NCBI GenBank assembly: GCA_024195265.1
Contig: JAJLRJ010000006.1
Location: forward strand, 24,259,270 to 24,323,269
Direction: 5' to 3'
DNA from: Dendrophyllia cribrosa
Lineage: Eukaryota; Cnidaria; Anthozoa; Scleractinia; Dendrophylliidae
Length of the DNA stretch: 64,000 nucleotides
Position 1 is the stretch's first letter. The number at the start of each line of letters is the position of its first letter. Made by a program: the position numbers and the translations under genes. Of this stretch, positions 21,935-32,808 are shown in pieces. The notes under the pieces are model-generated. The model was given only the letters and a program-made list of their open reading frames with translations, had not been told where the DNA came from and made no database searches.

Positions 21935-22231
21935 CCTTGAGAGTGTGGCCAGCGATTTTTTCGCCTCTACGTTGTGCACGCGTCATGGATGAGCCACCTC
22001 CGCCTGTCGAATACCCCATTTATGTACGTGCCCAAGACGTAAACGAAGTGAAGAGATGCGCCTGTGTAAAACGCCCCTGTCGCAGTTCCAGTTCAAAATG
22101 CTTATCCCGCTGAAGACCCAGCCGCGAATAATGCTCCTCCCGTGGAGAATTCTGGCGCTGTACATGTTGCTCCATCGCTTGAGGTAATTCGTCCTGTTTT
22201 CGTGATTTTCGTTTTTTTAGTCATTTGCTCT

Positions 22232-22379
22232 GGCCCCAGTTGTTCAAAAGGTGGATAAGCGCTATCCACCGGATAAATCACTATCCAGTGGATAACACGA
22301 AGGATTTTGTTAATACTTATCCACTGGATAGTGATGTATCCAGTGGATAGCGCTATCCACTTTTTGAACAACCGGGGCC
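22232..22379. mobile_element. MITE, GGCCCCAGTTGTTCAAA type
   Basis: GGCCCCAGTTGTTCAAAAGG at the left and TTTTTGAACAACCGGGGCC at the right are inverted. The interior consists of repeated TATCCA(C/G)TGGATA palindromes, so the whole 148 bp can fold. It is non-coding. Confidence 0.85.
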
Positions 22380-22436
22380 TGGTTTTTTGTTTCCATGGTT
22401 TTTATGCGCGCCGAGATAAGCTTTTATGCTTATAAA

Positions 22437-22735
22437 AACATGTGCGTGAGTGGTACGGCCACCGCACGAAAGTGTTGTTACTAAGAGTATGTGCGTGACT
22501 GGTACGGCCACCGCACAAGAGTTTGTTAAACAAAGAATATGTCCGTGAGTGGCACGGCCACCGCATAAGAGTTTTGTAACTGAAGGAATATGTGCGTGAG
22601 TGGTACGGCCACCGCACAAGAGTTTCTGAAACAAAGAATATGTGCGTGAGAGGTACGGCCACCGCACGAAAGTTTTGTAACTGAAGGAATATGTGCGTGA
22701 GTGGTAGGGTCACCGCTAAAATGTGTCACTGCCGA
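22437..22735. repeat. ~50-bp minisatellite, six units
   Basis: Units contain ATGTGCGTGAGTGGTACGGC followed by CACCGCAC and alternate between two 3' halves (GAAAGTTTTGTAACTGAAGG and AAGAGTTTGTTAAACAAAG forms). Each unit has a small inverted pair, GTGCG/CGCAC. The last unit is the most diverged. Open frames across it are by-products. Confidence 0.85.
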
Positions 22736-22739
22736 CTAA

Positions 22740-24280
22740 TATGTTTTGAGTGCCACGACTTCCGCACCTAAATTTGTCTTTATTTTTAACGGGTATACGC
22801 GTCAGAAGTGAGGCTATTGCTCGCCAAAATGCGTGTTTTCGCACGATCGCCGTGCTAGGTTTGCTGTGTCCATACTGGACAATTTAGAAATGAGTAGGCC
22901 GGCGTATAAGGGCCACTGCAGTGTAGTTCTGATGTGATTTAATTTCACGTGCGGATATATTAAGGAGCCGTGTCACAAATTTAGCTAAATTCAGCCATTT
23001 CCAACTATTCCCCCGAATTTAGTAAATATTAAATAACCGTCCACAATAGCCAGCATAGCGAAATATCAAGAAGGGCGCGGATGGACAAAATTGAATATTA
23101 CAACGGATTGCAATTGAGATTTTTGTAAAAACTCGTCTTCCTAGCAGTTTTTCAAAGTTTATCTCTGATGTTTGTAAAATTTAAATGTAACGTTCGAGAG
23201 ACATATTTCTTTGTTCTGAAGTTGTGATTTTGTTATTCAGATGGTCATTTCCTCGCTGACGTCAAGTTTTCATGGCGAATAATTAGGAACTGCCGTGACA
23301 CAGTCCCAGTCACGGTCACAGTTACGAAGTGCTCATTTTAGCCAGACGGGGACAGTTTGAACTTTGTAGTTTATTATAAACTGGCTTTGACTTTTTAATT
23401 TACAAGCAGGCGTTTTCTTTGTGTTTACAGCCCCGGTGGGGTTTTCTCGATTTTGATTTTCATAGTAACATATTCTCACTACCTACAATACACATGAATA
23501 TACAATGAGATATGGAAGGGTGAAATGGTCTCCAAATCCACCAGCTTGACCGCTAATCAGTTTTGTCCTAAAAGAAAACTGGCTTAAATGCTAGACTATC
23601 CTCCCATTCTGTAAAAGAAAGTTAACGCGGAAAAGCTAGAGTAAAGTGCTCGAGGTTATATCTTGAATAAACCTGCGGTCAAAACAAGGAGCTCCTCCAT
23701 CAAGTGGCCACATACTCCATGGTTACCCAGTTGGAAACCCTGGAGCGGAAAACTTGAACGCATTATGGTGTCCGATCAAAACTGCATTGAGAACTAGGAG
23801 GAAGCACCCTTGGCTTCTTCTACAAAAGAAACATAAAGAAGGGGGAAATGAACATACCGAAAAGGTAAAGAAAAGAAAAAAAAACATGGATACTATGGCC
23901 ACCAGAAAAGGAGGAATAACAGCTTAACCCACATAAACCGGGAGGAGAGTTTTGCCCCTGTTTCAAGCTACATTCATCCTAAACTGGTACCAAGAGAGAA
24001 ACAACGAACAAAAGAGAAAAAAAAGACCCCGGTCATCATTGATAAACAGCACTCAGTTATAGGCGCACAGAAATCCCAAGCGACTACAGTGCACGAAAAA
24101 CACCACTAATCCGGGCTGCTATTTGGCGTTTTTTATTTTCTTTGACAACGTTTTTGCAATTAGGTGTATAGTTATTTATAGATAAGTCGGAAACTACTTT
24201 AAGAATATATTTTTAGCATCCATTTTATCCTGGTTTTAATTAATATACATTAAAGTTTAAAAATAGTTTTAAAGTATTTA
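22740..24280. other. Gene-free stretch
   Basis: No exon was recognised. GCCGTGTCACAAATTTAGC (about 22,965) and GCCGTGACACAGTCCC (about 23,292) are partly inverted and may be the ends of a decayed ~0.35-kb MITE, not well enough supported to call. Confidence 0.45.
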
Positions 24281-24284
24281 TACG

Positions 24285-24572
24285 TCAGTTTTCAACTATT
24301 TTCGAAGGTGTTTCTAAAATTTTTGAAGATCTTGATGTAATATCAACAACGAGTGCGAGGATTTCATCAGAGGTTCCAAACACTTCAATATCCATGTACT
24401 TCAATATCCATGTACTTCTCGAAACCATGTACGTCAGTAACAAATGTCCATGCATATGCTCTTGTAGATGAAATATGTCATGATGTGGCGTAAAGGAAAA
24501 ACTAAATTGGTAATGGGGAGCGTTTGCAGTCACGACGGCGACGGCAAGGAGAACGGCACAAAATAATAGCAT
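24285..24572 (-). CDS. Small secreted-type ORF, His-rich (copy A)
   Basis: The ATG at 24,572 opens MLLFCAVLLAVAVVTANA, a textbook signal peptide with likely cleavage after ANA. The mature part starts PHYQFSFSFTPHHDIFHLQE and continues HMHGH, so it is rich in His and Phe. The first ~50 codons are shared with copy B at 27,854-28,015. After TYMVS the two diverge at the duplication boundary, and copy A runs on for 45 more codons through a small repeat (ATTGAAGTACATGGATATTG). No family is recognised. It may be a first exon whose partner exons lie elsewhere, or a chance ORF. The core promoter is not identified. Confidence 0.35.
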   Translation of the reverse strand: MLLFCAVLLAVAVVTANAPHYQFSFSFTPHHDIFHLQEHMHGHLLLTYMVSRSTWILKYMDIEVFGTSDEILALVVDITSRSSKILETPSKIVEN

Positions 24573-25279
24573 CAATGAGCAAATTCAGCTCCTCGATAAT
24601 TCAGTCACATTGGACAAATTAAACAAATTGGAACGCGAAGTTTGAAAGAACGCAAATTCATTTTTCAATAACTTGAGACATGAAGATAATTTTTAACAGA
24701 AAGCATTATTTATGTATCACTTAATGAGACGAGACGAGAAGAGCGGCAGAATTTTGTATATGTTGTAGCAGAAGTGCTATCGGATTAATATCCTGAACTT
24801 TTACAACATCAAAGCTCGGATCGCAATCCCGGCTTTTTTTTACAATTACTTAAATTTACGAACAGTTGTTTCGGTTTTTTTTGCTCTCTTATTCAAGAAC
24901 GCATAATTCGTCTAAACAAATTTGTATTCATGTACTGTTAAAAGTACGATTTTTTGGAAATACCGTATGTAGTGTGAGATGGAACGAAGAAACAAGCTGA
25001 ATTTGAAAACAGCAAGCGAATTTCAAATGATGTTTTAGATATGATCAGAAGCTCATACGTGATAAGCTTCTGGTATGATTGATATTGGCTGTATGTATAA
25101 GCTTTTAATAAATCATTAGGAAAACTCATAACCCGCAATTTGTTTGTACATTACAAACAAATTATGGTAATACAGCCGCATTTGGTGTGTTTAAACATAG
25201 TATAAAAAAATCAACATATTTACATGTTTAGTATAGGAGGGAATGGTTATCTTTTTTAGGGGAAAGACATTAACGTGGG

Positions 25280-25345
25280 TGACGTCATTACGCATTGGCA
25301 TTATTCTTTTTTTAGGATGGCTCACAGCATTACGGTCTATAAATA
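25280..25345 (+). promoter_or_regulatory. CRE + TATA promoter-like block (copy A)
   Basis: A perfect CRE, TGACGTCA (25,280-25,287), lies 50 bp before TATAAATA (25,338-25,345). About 190 bp downstream is a good splice donor, TCATTG|GTAAGA (exon end 25,536). The same three elements are retained in copy B. This suggests a plus-strand transcription start with a non-coding first exon; no downstream coding exon is established. Confidence 0.45.
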
Positions 25346-25622
25346 AAAACATCTGTCTTTACTCATGAATAGAATAGGATAGGATCACGCCATTTTTCAG
25401 TATTAAGCGTCGGTTGGTTAAGGTTTATAGGGTTAGGTATAGCTGAAGTGCTATAAAATTTGTTTTTACTTTGATAACTTGCCAGATTAATACCTCGTTT
25501 AACTTTCCAAAATCAAAGCTCATTCCCGGATCATTGGTAAGACATTTTATCTTTCTTAATTTTTACTTTTACTTTAATTCTAATGTTGTGTATTAACTTA
25601 ATTAGTTACCTTTTCTCGGTGA

Positions 25623-25781
25623 GTTGCGAATATTACTCGGTCAGGTGTGTAAACTCTATCAGTTGCGTATATCACTCGGTCAGGTGTGTAGAACTCAATC
25701 AGTTGCGTATATTACTCGGTCAGGTGTGTAGAACTCGATCAGCTGCGTATATCACTCGATATGTTGTGTGCGATCCGATCA
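25623..25781. repeat. 40-bp minisatellite, 4 units (copy A)
   Basis: The unit starts GTTGCGTATATTACTCGGTC and continues AGGTGTGTAGAACTCAATCA. The last unit is a diverged form with TCGATATGTTGTGTGCGATC, which marks the right end in both copies of the duplication. Confidence 0.9.
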
Positions 25782-26572
25782 CGTGTTTCTGTTTGTTTGT
25801 TTGTTTTTTTTGCCGCTCTTATTTAATGTGATTCCACGATTTTTCATTGTACATTTATAACATAGAGGTTTCCATTGAGACTAAGCTCGCTAAAAAATAA
25901 GTGGCTGTTTTCTCGTAAACGAGCACGGGCACCACATGTTTTTTTCGTCTTTTCTAATCAAAAAGATTTCTTTTCTAATAATCAAGTACCCAAAGTTTTG
26001 TCTGAGAAAAGACTTCTCTTAAATTTCCATTGTTGAAAATTTAATAAATGAGAGAAATAGAGCTGAACTGCAGTTTCTCTGTGTTTTGCATTTTAGTAAT
26101 CATTTTAGTAATCAGGAAAACGGATTTTGTCTGATATGTGCCTAGCGCTAAAACTTCTCTGTCTAAAACGAATGTAAAAAGTTTACCTATGTCCAACGCA
26201 ATGTATGCGATGTATTATTTAGCATGTTCTCATGAGTTTTTGAGTTTTGAGGAGCTTTCAAGTAATGCCAAAATAGGGCATATTCGAGGCCTGACAGCTC
26301 TATAACCAACATGGGCACCCCCATGTTTTATTTTTAAAATTGAAGTTCTCATATAATGAATATCTCGTAGGTAAAGTTTGAACAAGAATCTATTGTAAGT
26401 TCTATTTCAGAACGGAATTACCTTAAGAATACATAATTCGTCTAAACAAATTTCTATACAGTCAAGGGAAATAGTAAACTCAATTCTTGAATTTTTAATG
26501 TATAAATATTTTTTTAAATTAAAGGGTTTTTTAAATTAAAATGACAGTGCTTTTTGAGCTATTTTGAACAAA

Positions 26573-26744
26573 GAAAAAATCTGTACGTGACTGAAGTTAC
26601 AAATATTTCGCCTTTTTCTTCTCTCGTGCGACTAAAGTTTTCTTCGAATGTGGACGGGTAAGACTAATATGTTTTCTTTTTCAAGGCCTATTCTACCTCA
26701 AGGAACGACATCAGATGCAAAAGTTTACGTAATAGACTTAGTTG

Positions 26745-26775
<31 letters not shown>

Positions 26776-26970
26776 TTTCACTAAAGTAGCTTCTTTTATT
26801 GCTAATAGTTGTAAGCTAAGATCGTCTTTAAATAACGAAAGCTTCTTAAAACGCATGGTCTTCAATGCGCCTTATCTCGAAAACGAGCACGGTAACCCCC
26901 CATTTTTTGGGTCATTTTGGCAATAGTTGATCTTCACCTTACTGCATGGCAAGTTTTAAAAAAAATCTGT

Positions 26971-27003
<33 letters not shown>

Positions 27004-27862
27004 TTATACAAAATATTATAAGAAATACAAAATACAAAATTTGTATACGTTAATTATTTAACTACAATATCCCCAATCACGTTGAAAGACATTTTCCGTT
27101 TAGAAGATGGGACAGTCCTCACGTCCTTGGTGAGATGCTGACGAAAATTTAAAAGAATGCAACCGTAGGTGGTACTGTTGACATATATACCGTGTAACAT
27201 AAATTGGTTCCGGAAGTTGTTAAAGCAAAGAAATTGATAACAAACCGAAATTGCAAAGATCGTTTATGGTGTTCAAATATTTAAGACGAATAGTTTTATT
27301 TTAGAATAAGGGGAGATCATAAGTGTTTGTTTTAAAGGTTATCTCTTTCAACAACAGCAGCTATGCAAACATAATTTTATCAACTGAGATTGAAGTAAGA
27401 AAAACACAGGACAGCGTTTGGTAATTAAGCGTCCTTCCTGGAATTAGTATTGTCGTGAACTGGAACTCATTGTTGTTTAGCGGTCTTATTTTTCAGCAAA
27501 ACGTCGGTGATTACGACTGTTGACTTCGTGCCGCTGCTTGCGCTGTTTATCATGTGCAACATACCAGTGAGTTATATTAACACACCCTGGCTACTAATTA
27601 ATTTGTTTTTCAAACTTTTCTCTGTCGGCCTTGTCTCACAGATATTTTATGGCATATTTGGTATTAGAGTAATGGACACTGATTGGCTAAGGATATATTA
27701 AGTTTCTAATAGCTTCATGTGCAAAATAACTAGGTAAAGAAAGCAGGAGATGTATCAAATATTTTGCCCAAATCAATGCAGCACCAAAAAAAAAACCGTT
27801 TTCCGTTCCTTTTGTTCCCTTATAATTAGCGTCAAAGTGGCTATTGCCCCTTGTTAACTTCC
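26573..27862. other. Sequence between the two duplication copies
   Basis: Mostly non-coding. A stretch at about 26,875-26,960 resembles parts of the flanking duplication (ACGAGCACGG(T/G) followed by CCCATTTTT), so an older, decayed relative may be present. Confidence 0.4.
27497..27701 (+). CDS. Hydrophobic ORF, possible exon
   Basis: A good acceptor, TCTTATTTTTCAG, ends at 27,496. The open frame behind it encodes FVPLLALFIMCNIPVSYINT and LLINLFFKLFSVGLVSQIFY, two probable membrane segments, and stops after MDTDWLRIY. There is no ATG near its 5' end, so it would need an upstream exon. The CRE/TATA block with donor at 25,536 is on the same strand, but a link is only inference. No family is recognised. 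Confidence 0.25.
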
Positions 27863-28015
27863 CGAAACCATGTACGTCAGTAACAAATGTCCATGCATAT
27901 GCTCTTGTAGATGAAATATGTCATGATGTGGCGTAAAGGAAAAACTAAATTGGTACTTAGGATCTTTTGCAGTCACGACGGCGACGGCAAGGAGAACGGC
28001 ACAAAATAATAGCAT
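27854..28015 (-). CDS. Small secreted-type ORF, His-rich (copy B)
   Basis: 53 codons. The signal peptide is MLLFCAVLLAVAVVTA; the mature part begins KDPKYQFSFSFTPHHDIFHL and ends TYMVSGS. Against copy A, the differences cluster just after the predicted cleavage site (NAPH versus KDPK), while the flanking non-coding sequence is almost unchanged. It ends at the duplication boundary. Function is unknown; His/Phe content would allow metal binding, which is speculation. Confidence 0.35.
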   Translation of the reverse strand: MLLFCAVLLAVAVVTAKDPKYQFSFSFTPHHDIFHLQEHMHGHLLLTYMVSGS

Positions 28016-28681
28016 CAATGAGCAAATTCAGCTCCTCGATAATTCAGTCACATTGGACAAATTAAACAAATTGGAACGCGAAGTTTGAAAGAACGCAAAT
28101 TCATTTTTCAATAACTTGAGACATGAAGATAATTTTTAACAGAAAGCATTATTTATGTATCACTTAATGAGACGAGACGAGAAGAGCAGCAGAATTTTGT
28201 ATTTATGTTGTAGCAGAGGTGCTACAGATTAATATCCTGAACTTTTACAACATCAAAGCTCGGATCGCAATCTTTTTTTTTTACAATTACTTAAATTAAC
28301 GAACAGTTGTCTCGGTTTTTTTTGCTCTCTTATTCAAGAACGCATAATTCGTCTAAACAAATTTGTATTCATGAACTATTAAAAGTACGATTTTTTGGAA
28401 ATACCGTATGTAGTGTGAGATGGAACGAAGAAACAAGCTGAATTTGAAAACAGCAAGCGAATTTCAAATGATGGTATTGCTGCGCAGCAGTTCATAATCC
28501 AGAAAGGCAGAAAAAATCTGGAATCGCTTTTTTTTACCACAATCCTTTGCGAGCCAAGCTGAAGATGCAATCGTTTCCTAGGAAACGCTGTACCACAACT
28601 CTTTGCGTGCGTCATGCTGATGCGTGACCTTATTTGCGTCATTCGCTTACCGTTAAACACATGCAAACAGTAGAGAGCTTT

Positions 28682-28868
28682 AGATTTGAGTACGAGTACG
28701 ACTTTAGAATTTAAAGCCAGTCACGTCCCCAGAGCTGTCGGTCCTTCCTGTTGCAGACCAGAAGATAAGAAGACTCTAGGTATAAAATTTGTGTGGTAAA
28801 TGGTTATTTAGAGCACGCGAACTAAGTTTTAAAAGTCGTACTCGTACTCAATCTCGTACTCGTAGTCC
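28682..28868. mobile_element. Small MITE with GTACTCGTACTC inverted ends
   Basis: GAGTACGAGTACGACTTTAG at the left is inverted at 28,828-28,850 (AAAGTCGTACTCGTACTC), followed by one more TCTCGTACTCG copy. The interior is about 110 bp and non-coding. Confidence 0.7.
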
Positions 28869-29164
28869 GATCTAAAGTCCGCTAGTATTTTATATTGTCG
28901 GACCTCGATCACTTCTGAAGGTGAGTACTTTGCACTTTGTATATTAGTAGGTAAGAGGGCTAAAAGCGTTAAGTGGTGGCAAGAGAGCTGAAAGCGATTA
29001 AATCGTCCTTTGAGGATGACAGGATCCATTATCCAGATTTATCACAAAGTGAGAGCATGTCTTGTAAAGCTACGGTAAAGGAAATAACATTTTTGAATGT
29101 GCATTTACTTTGTAAGAAATATTTTATTGACTGTTTCTTTGTGTTATCAGTAGTTTTTGAGAAA

Positions 29165-29560
29165 TATTTAGAAAACCCGGCTTTGGTTACTTTTAGGGTT
29201 GCCGCGCTATAAAGCGAAAAACAACTGTATTATATTAGCGCGCGCTAAAATAGCGAATTAATATCGCGATCACATGGCGAGTAAAATTGTTATTTTGAGA
29301 GAAAACGATGAATATTTTCGAGTTTCTAAACGTAGTAATTTCTCTGGAGTCAGCAATTGCATGGTTGAAAGAAAAAGCCTGATAAAGAGCAACTACATAT
29401 GTCCGGAATGTGACATTTTGTGTTTGCGCAATTTTTGACTGACATTTCGTTCTTTTTTAACTTTTCAAATTTGAATTTTTTCAGTTTTGAAATTTAAATT
29501 GTACTTTACTGACGCAATTTGACACCCCTAGAAGAAACCAAAGCCGAAAACTCGGCAACA
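29165..29560. repeat. Dispersed ~0.4-kb repeat, copy 2
   Basis: Second copy of the repeat at 8,990-9,490, in the same orientation. It lacks the internal duplication and the GCGCG-rich segment near 9,450. Confidence 0.75.
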
Positions 29561-29899
29561 TTAGATCGAGCAATTGTGCGTATAAACAAAATCAGATTTG
29601 CATTTCCGGCAGGCAGGATAAGCCATTTTATGAGCAGAATCCAAGCCTAATCACGTACGTGCGCAGCAATCACTATCTTTAAGATAACCTAGTAGGTATG
29701 ATTGATATTGGCTGTGTGTATAAGCTTTTAATAAATCATTAGGAAAACTCATAACCCGCAATTTGTTTGTACATTAGAAAGAAATTATGGTAATACAGCC
29801 GCATTTGGTGTGTTTAAACATAGTATAAAAAATCAACATGTTTACATGTTAGTATAGGAGGGAATGGTTATTTTTTTAGGGGAAAGACATTAACGTGGG

Positions 29900-29965
29900 T
29901 GACGTCATTACGCATTGGCATTATTCTTTTTTTAGGATGGCTCACAGCGTTACGGTCTATAAATA
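29900..29965 (+). promoter_or_regulatory. CRE + TATA promoter-like block (copy B)
   Basis: TGACGTCA (29,900-29,907) and TATAAATA (29,958-29,965) with the same 50-bp spacing as copy A. The donor TCATTG|GTAAGA is kept (exon end 30,136). Confidence 0.45.
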
Positions 29966-30222
29966 AAAATAGAATAGGATAGGATCACGCCATTTTTCAG
30001 TATAAAGCGTCGGTTGGTTAAGGTTTATAGGGTTAGGTATAGCTGAAGTGCTATAAAATTTGTTTTTACTTTGATAACTCGCCAGATTAATACCTCGTTT
30101 AACTTTCCAAAATCAAAGCTCATTCCCGGATCATTGGTAAGACATTTTATCTTTCTCAATTTTTACTTTTACTTTAATTCTAATGTTGTGTATTAACTTA
30201 ATTAGTTACCTTTTTCTCGGTG

Positions 30223-30543
30223 AGTTGCGTATATTACTCGGTCAGGTGTGTAGAACTCAATCAGTTGCGTATATCACTCGGTCAGGTGTGTAGAAATCGA
30301 TCAGTTGCGTATATTACTCGGTCAGGTGTGTAGAACTCAATCAGTTGCGTATATTACTCGGTCAGGTGTGTAGAACTCGATCAGCTGCGTATATCACTCG
30401 GTCAGGTGTGTAGAACTCAATCAGTTGCGTATATTACTCGGTCAGGTGTGTAGAACTCAATCAGTTGCGTATATTACTCGGTCAGGTGTGTAGAACTCGA
30501 TCAGCTGCGTATATCACTCGATATGTTGTGTGCGATCCGATCA
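30223..30543. repeat. 40-bp minisatellite, 8 units (copy B)
   Basis: The same unit as at 25,623, with eight units instead of four. The order of point variants (AACTCAATCA, AACTCGATCA, GCTGCG) repeats, so the expansion probably came by unequal exchange of blocks of three or four units. Confidence 0.9.
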
Positions 30544-30973
30544 CGTGTTTCTGTTTGTTTGTTTGTTTTTTGCCGCTCTTATTTAATGTGATTCCACGAT
30601 TTTTCATTGTACATTTATAACATAGAGGTTTCCATTGAGACTAAGCTCGCTAAAAAATAAGTGGCTGTTTTCTCGTAAACGAGCACGGGCACCTCATTTT
30701 TTATCGTCTTTTCTAATCAAAAAGATTTCTTTTCTAATAATCAAGTACCCAAATTTTTGTATGAGAAAAGACTTATTAAATTTCCATTGTTGAAAATTTA
30801 ATAAATGAGAGAAATAGAGCTGAACTGCAGTTCTATTCTCTATCGCTGCCCTCAGCCGAATAGAACACATTTCCCATGTAAACGGTAGAGACAATTGGAG
30901 GGAGCCGACCAGCCATCTGGACCAGCCATTTTACTCACGGTAAAAGAATGACTCTTACAATGTCTGTCTACAG

Positions 30974-31214
30974 CCCCATTCACACCAACGGTTAAACATG
31001 TTTAAATGTTGTTTAGTTTAACTGCGTTTTTAGTCTCTATCATGAACGTTTTTAAATGTATGACTCAAACTACCTGGAATGGCAATAAAAGTCAGTAAAG
31101 TTTCTTTTAGTAAAGATTTCACTCCAAATATTACGGGAGGTTAGCAGGTATATTTCTAAACCTGTTTTAAACTAAACAACATTTAAACATGTTTAAGCGT
31201 TGGTGTGAATGGGG
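30974..31214. mobile_element. MITE with ~48-bp inverted repeats
   Basis: CCCCATTCACACCAACGGTT with AAACATGTTTAAATGTTGTT continues the left arm; the right arm is its inverse, ending GCGTTGGTGTGAATGGGG. Only one or two mismatches are seen, so it is fairly young. It lies inside the second extra block of duplication copy B. Confidence 0.85.
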
Positions 31215-32192
31215 TATACGTAACGTTATAGCGGTGATTAAGCCGGATGCGAAAAACCAGTGGAAAAACTCCTAATTCGGAGAAAACACTGGAAACGTAT
31301 TTTCCAAACCAATGCAGAACCTCCTTGACCTCTGGAGTTTAAAGGTTGAAAATAACAACTAGAATGATCTAAAACTGTTTATAGCGGTACATAATAAGCA
31401 AAAAATTACCCCGAGCAAAGTTGTAGGATGGCTGATTGGCGTCAAGTGAATAGCACGAATCAAGGAGTGGTATAAATAGGCAAAAACTGCGAATGCCAAG
31501 CATAGTAATGATACGTGTGCCCATGGGAAATACATTTTCTTTGTGTTTTGCATTTTAGTAATCAGGAAAACGGATTTTGTCTGATATGTGCCTAGCGCTA
31601 AACCTTCTCTGTCTAAAACGAATGTAAAAGGTTTACCTATGTCCAACGCAATGTATGCGATGTGTTCTTTAGCATGTTCTCATAAGTTTTTGAGTTTTGA
31701 AGAGCTTTCAAGTAATGCCAAAATAGGGCATATTCGATGCCTGACAGCTCCATAACCAACACGGGCACCCCCATTTTTTATTTTTAAAATTCAAGTTCTC
31801 ATATAATGAATATCTCGTAGGCAAAGTTTGAACAAGAATTTATTGTAAGTTCTATTTCAGAACGGAATTACCTTAAGAACGCATAATTCGTCTAAACAAA
31901 TTTCTATACAGTCTATTGAAGTAGTAAACTCGATTCTTGAATTTTTAATGTATAAATAGTTGTTTAAATTAAAAGGTTTTTTAGATTAAAATGACAGTGC
32001 TTTTTGAGCTATTTTGAACAAATAGATCTTCAATGGACGTGAAGGTATGTCTTGGGTAAGGTCAAACCAATCAAATTGGGTCTACTAACTACACCGTGTA
32101 CTATTGCGCATGCAGCCAATAGCTTCTAAAATGATATTACTCAAGGTCACGCAAACAATTAGTCACCTTGAATCTTCGTGGTTTTTGCCTAA

Positions 32193-32439
32193 TATACAGC
32201 TATTTCAATTAACGTTGTCGGATGAAAGCTCAAAGCTACAAGCCAAGATAGTTAGGAGCGGCGCAAAATAAACGTTTTTCCCGTTCCTCGCATCGCTTAT
32301 TCGCGCCGTTTCTTTTCGTTTCACCACTCCCAACTATCTGCATGCCTGGAACAGGCGCTCGGTTTACTCGTTCGGTCTTGACTTGTAGGCTTTGAGCTTT
32401 GAGCTTTCACCCGACAACGTTAATTGAAATAGCTGTATA
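32193..32439. mobile_element. MITE with ~55-bp inverted repeats
   Basis: TATACAGCTATTTCAATTAA with CGTTGTCGGATGAAAGCTCA at the left is inverted at the right end (AATTGAAATAGCTGTATA). The right arm carries an extra TTTGAGC. TA at both ends would fit a Tc1/mariner-type target. Confidence 0.8.
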
Positions 32440-32808
32440 TAGATAGGCTGAGCCTAACAGCGTCACTCTCTGAACAGAAATTAAAACCGATGAAAAGATT
32501 AGCTTAACTAAGGTGAAAGGTCGGAAGCACAAGAATAAAATTGACGACCGGGCTATTTTTTAAATTTAGCAATTCTCAAAAACAGACTTACGCGACCGTT
32601 TGCACAGTACATTTAGACCGTACAAAAGTTCACAAAAACAACTTTTTCTCCGTCTAGAATAACTAGTACGACTAATTTCCGAATAAAATACACCTGTTGC
32701 TTATAAACAATTGTCCGAGAAACTGATTTGGAAATCAAAATTGCAAAAAAAACACAAACATATTTGCATAAGACCACGCGAGTTAAGTTTAGAACTATAA
32801 AATCCAAG

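Larger units (their letters stand above)
24420..26572. repeat. Segmental duplication, copy A (2.15 kb)
   Basis: Collinear and about 95% or more alike with 27,863-32,022 over almost its full length, including non-coding sequence. It contains the secreted-type ORF, a CRE+TATA block, and a 4-unit minisatellite. Copy B has two extra blocks: 28,473-29,694 (which replaces about 40 bp of copy A) and about 30,832-31,538. Confidence 0.85.
27863..32022. repeat. Segmental duplication, copy B (with two extra blocks)
   Basis: Matches copy A in the order 27,863-28,472, 29,695-30,831, 31,539-32,022. The first extra block carries the repeat shared with 9 kb and a small MITE. The second carries a 241-bp MITE. 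Same orientation, starts about 3.4 kb apart. Confidence 0.85.

Noticed and set aside
22437..22735. CRISPR-like regular repeats
   Set aside because: Units are contiguous tandem repeats with no unique spacers, in animal DNA; the same holds for the 40-bp arrays at 25.6 and 30.2 kb.
25583..25831. Cys/Val-rich ORF over the minisatellite
   Set aside because: A 40-bp unit is not a multiple of three, so the frame changes from unit to unit; not a repeat protein.
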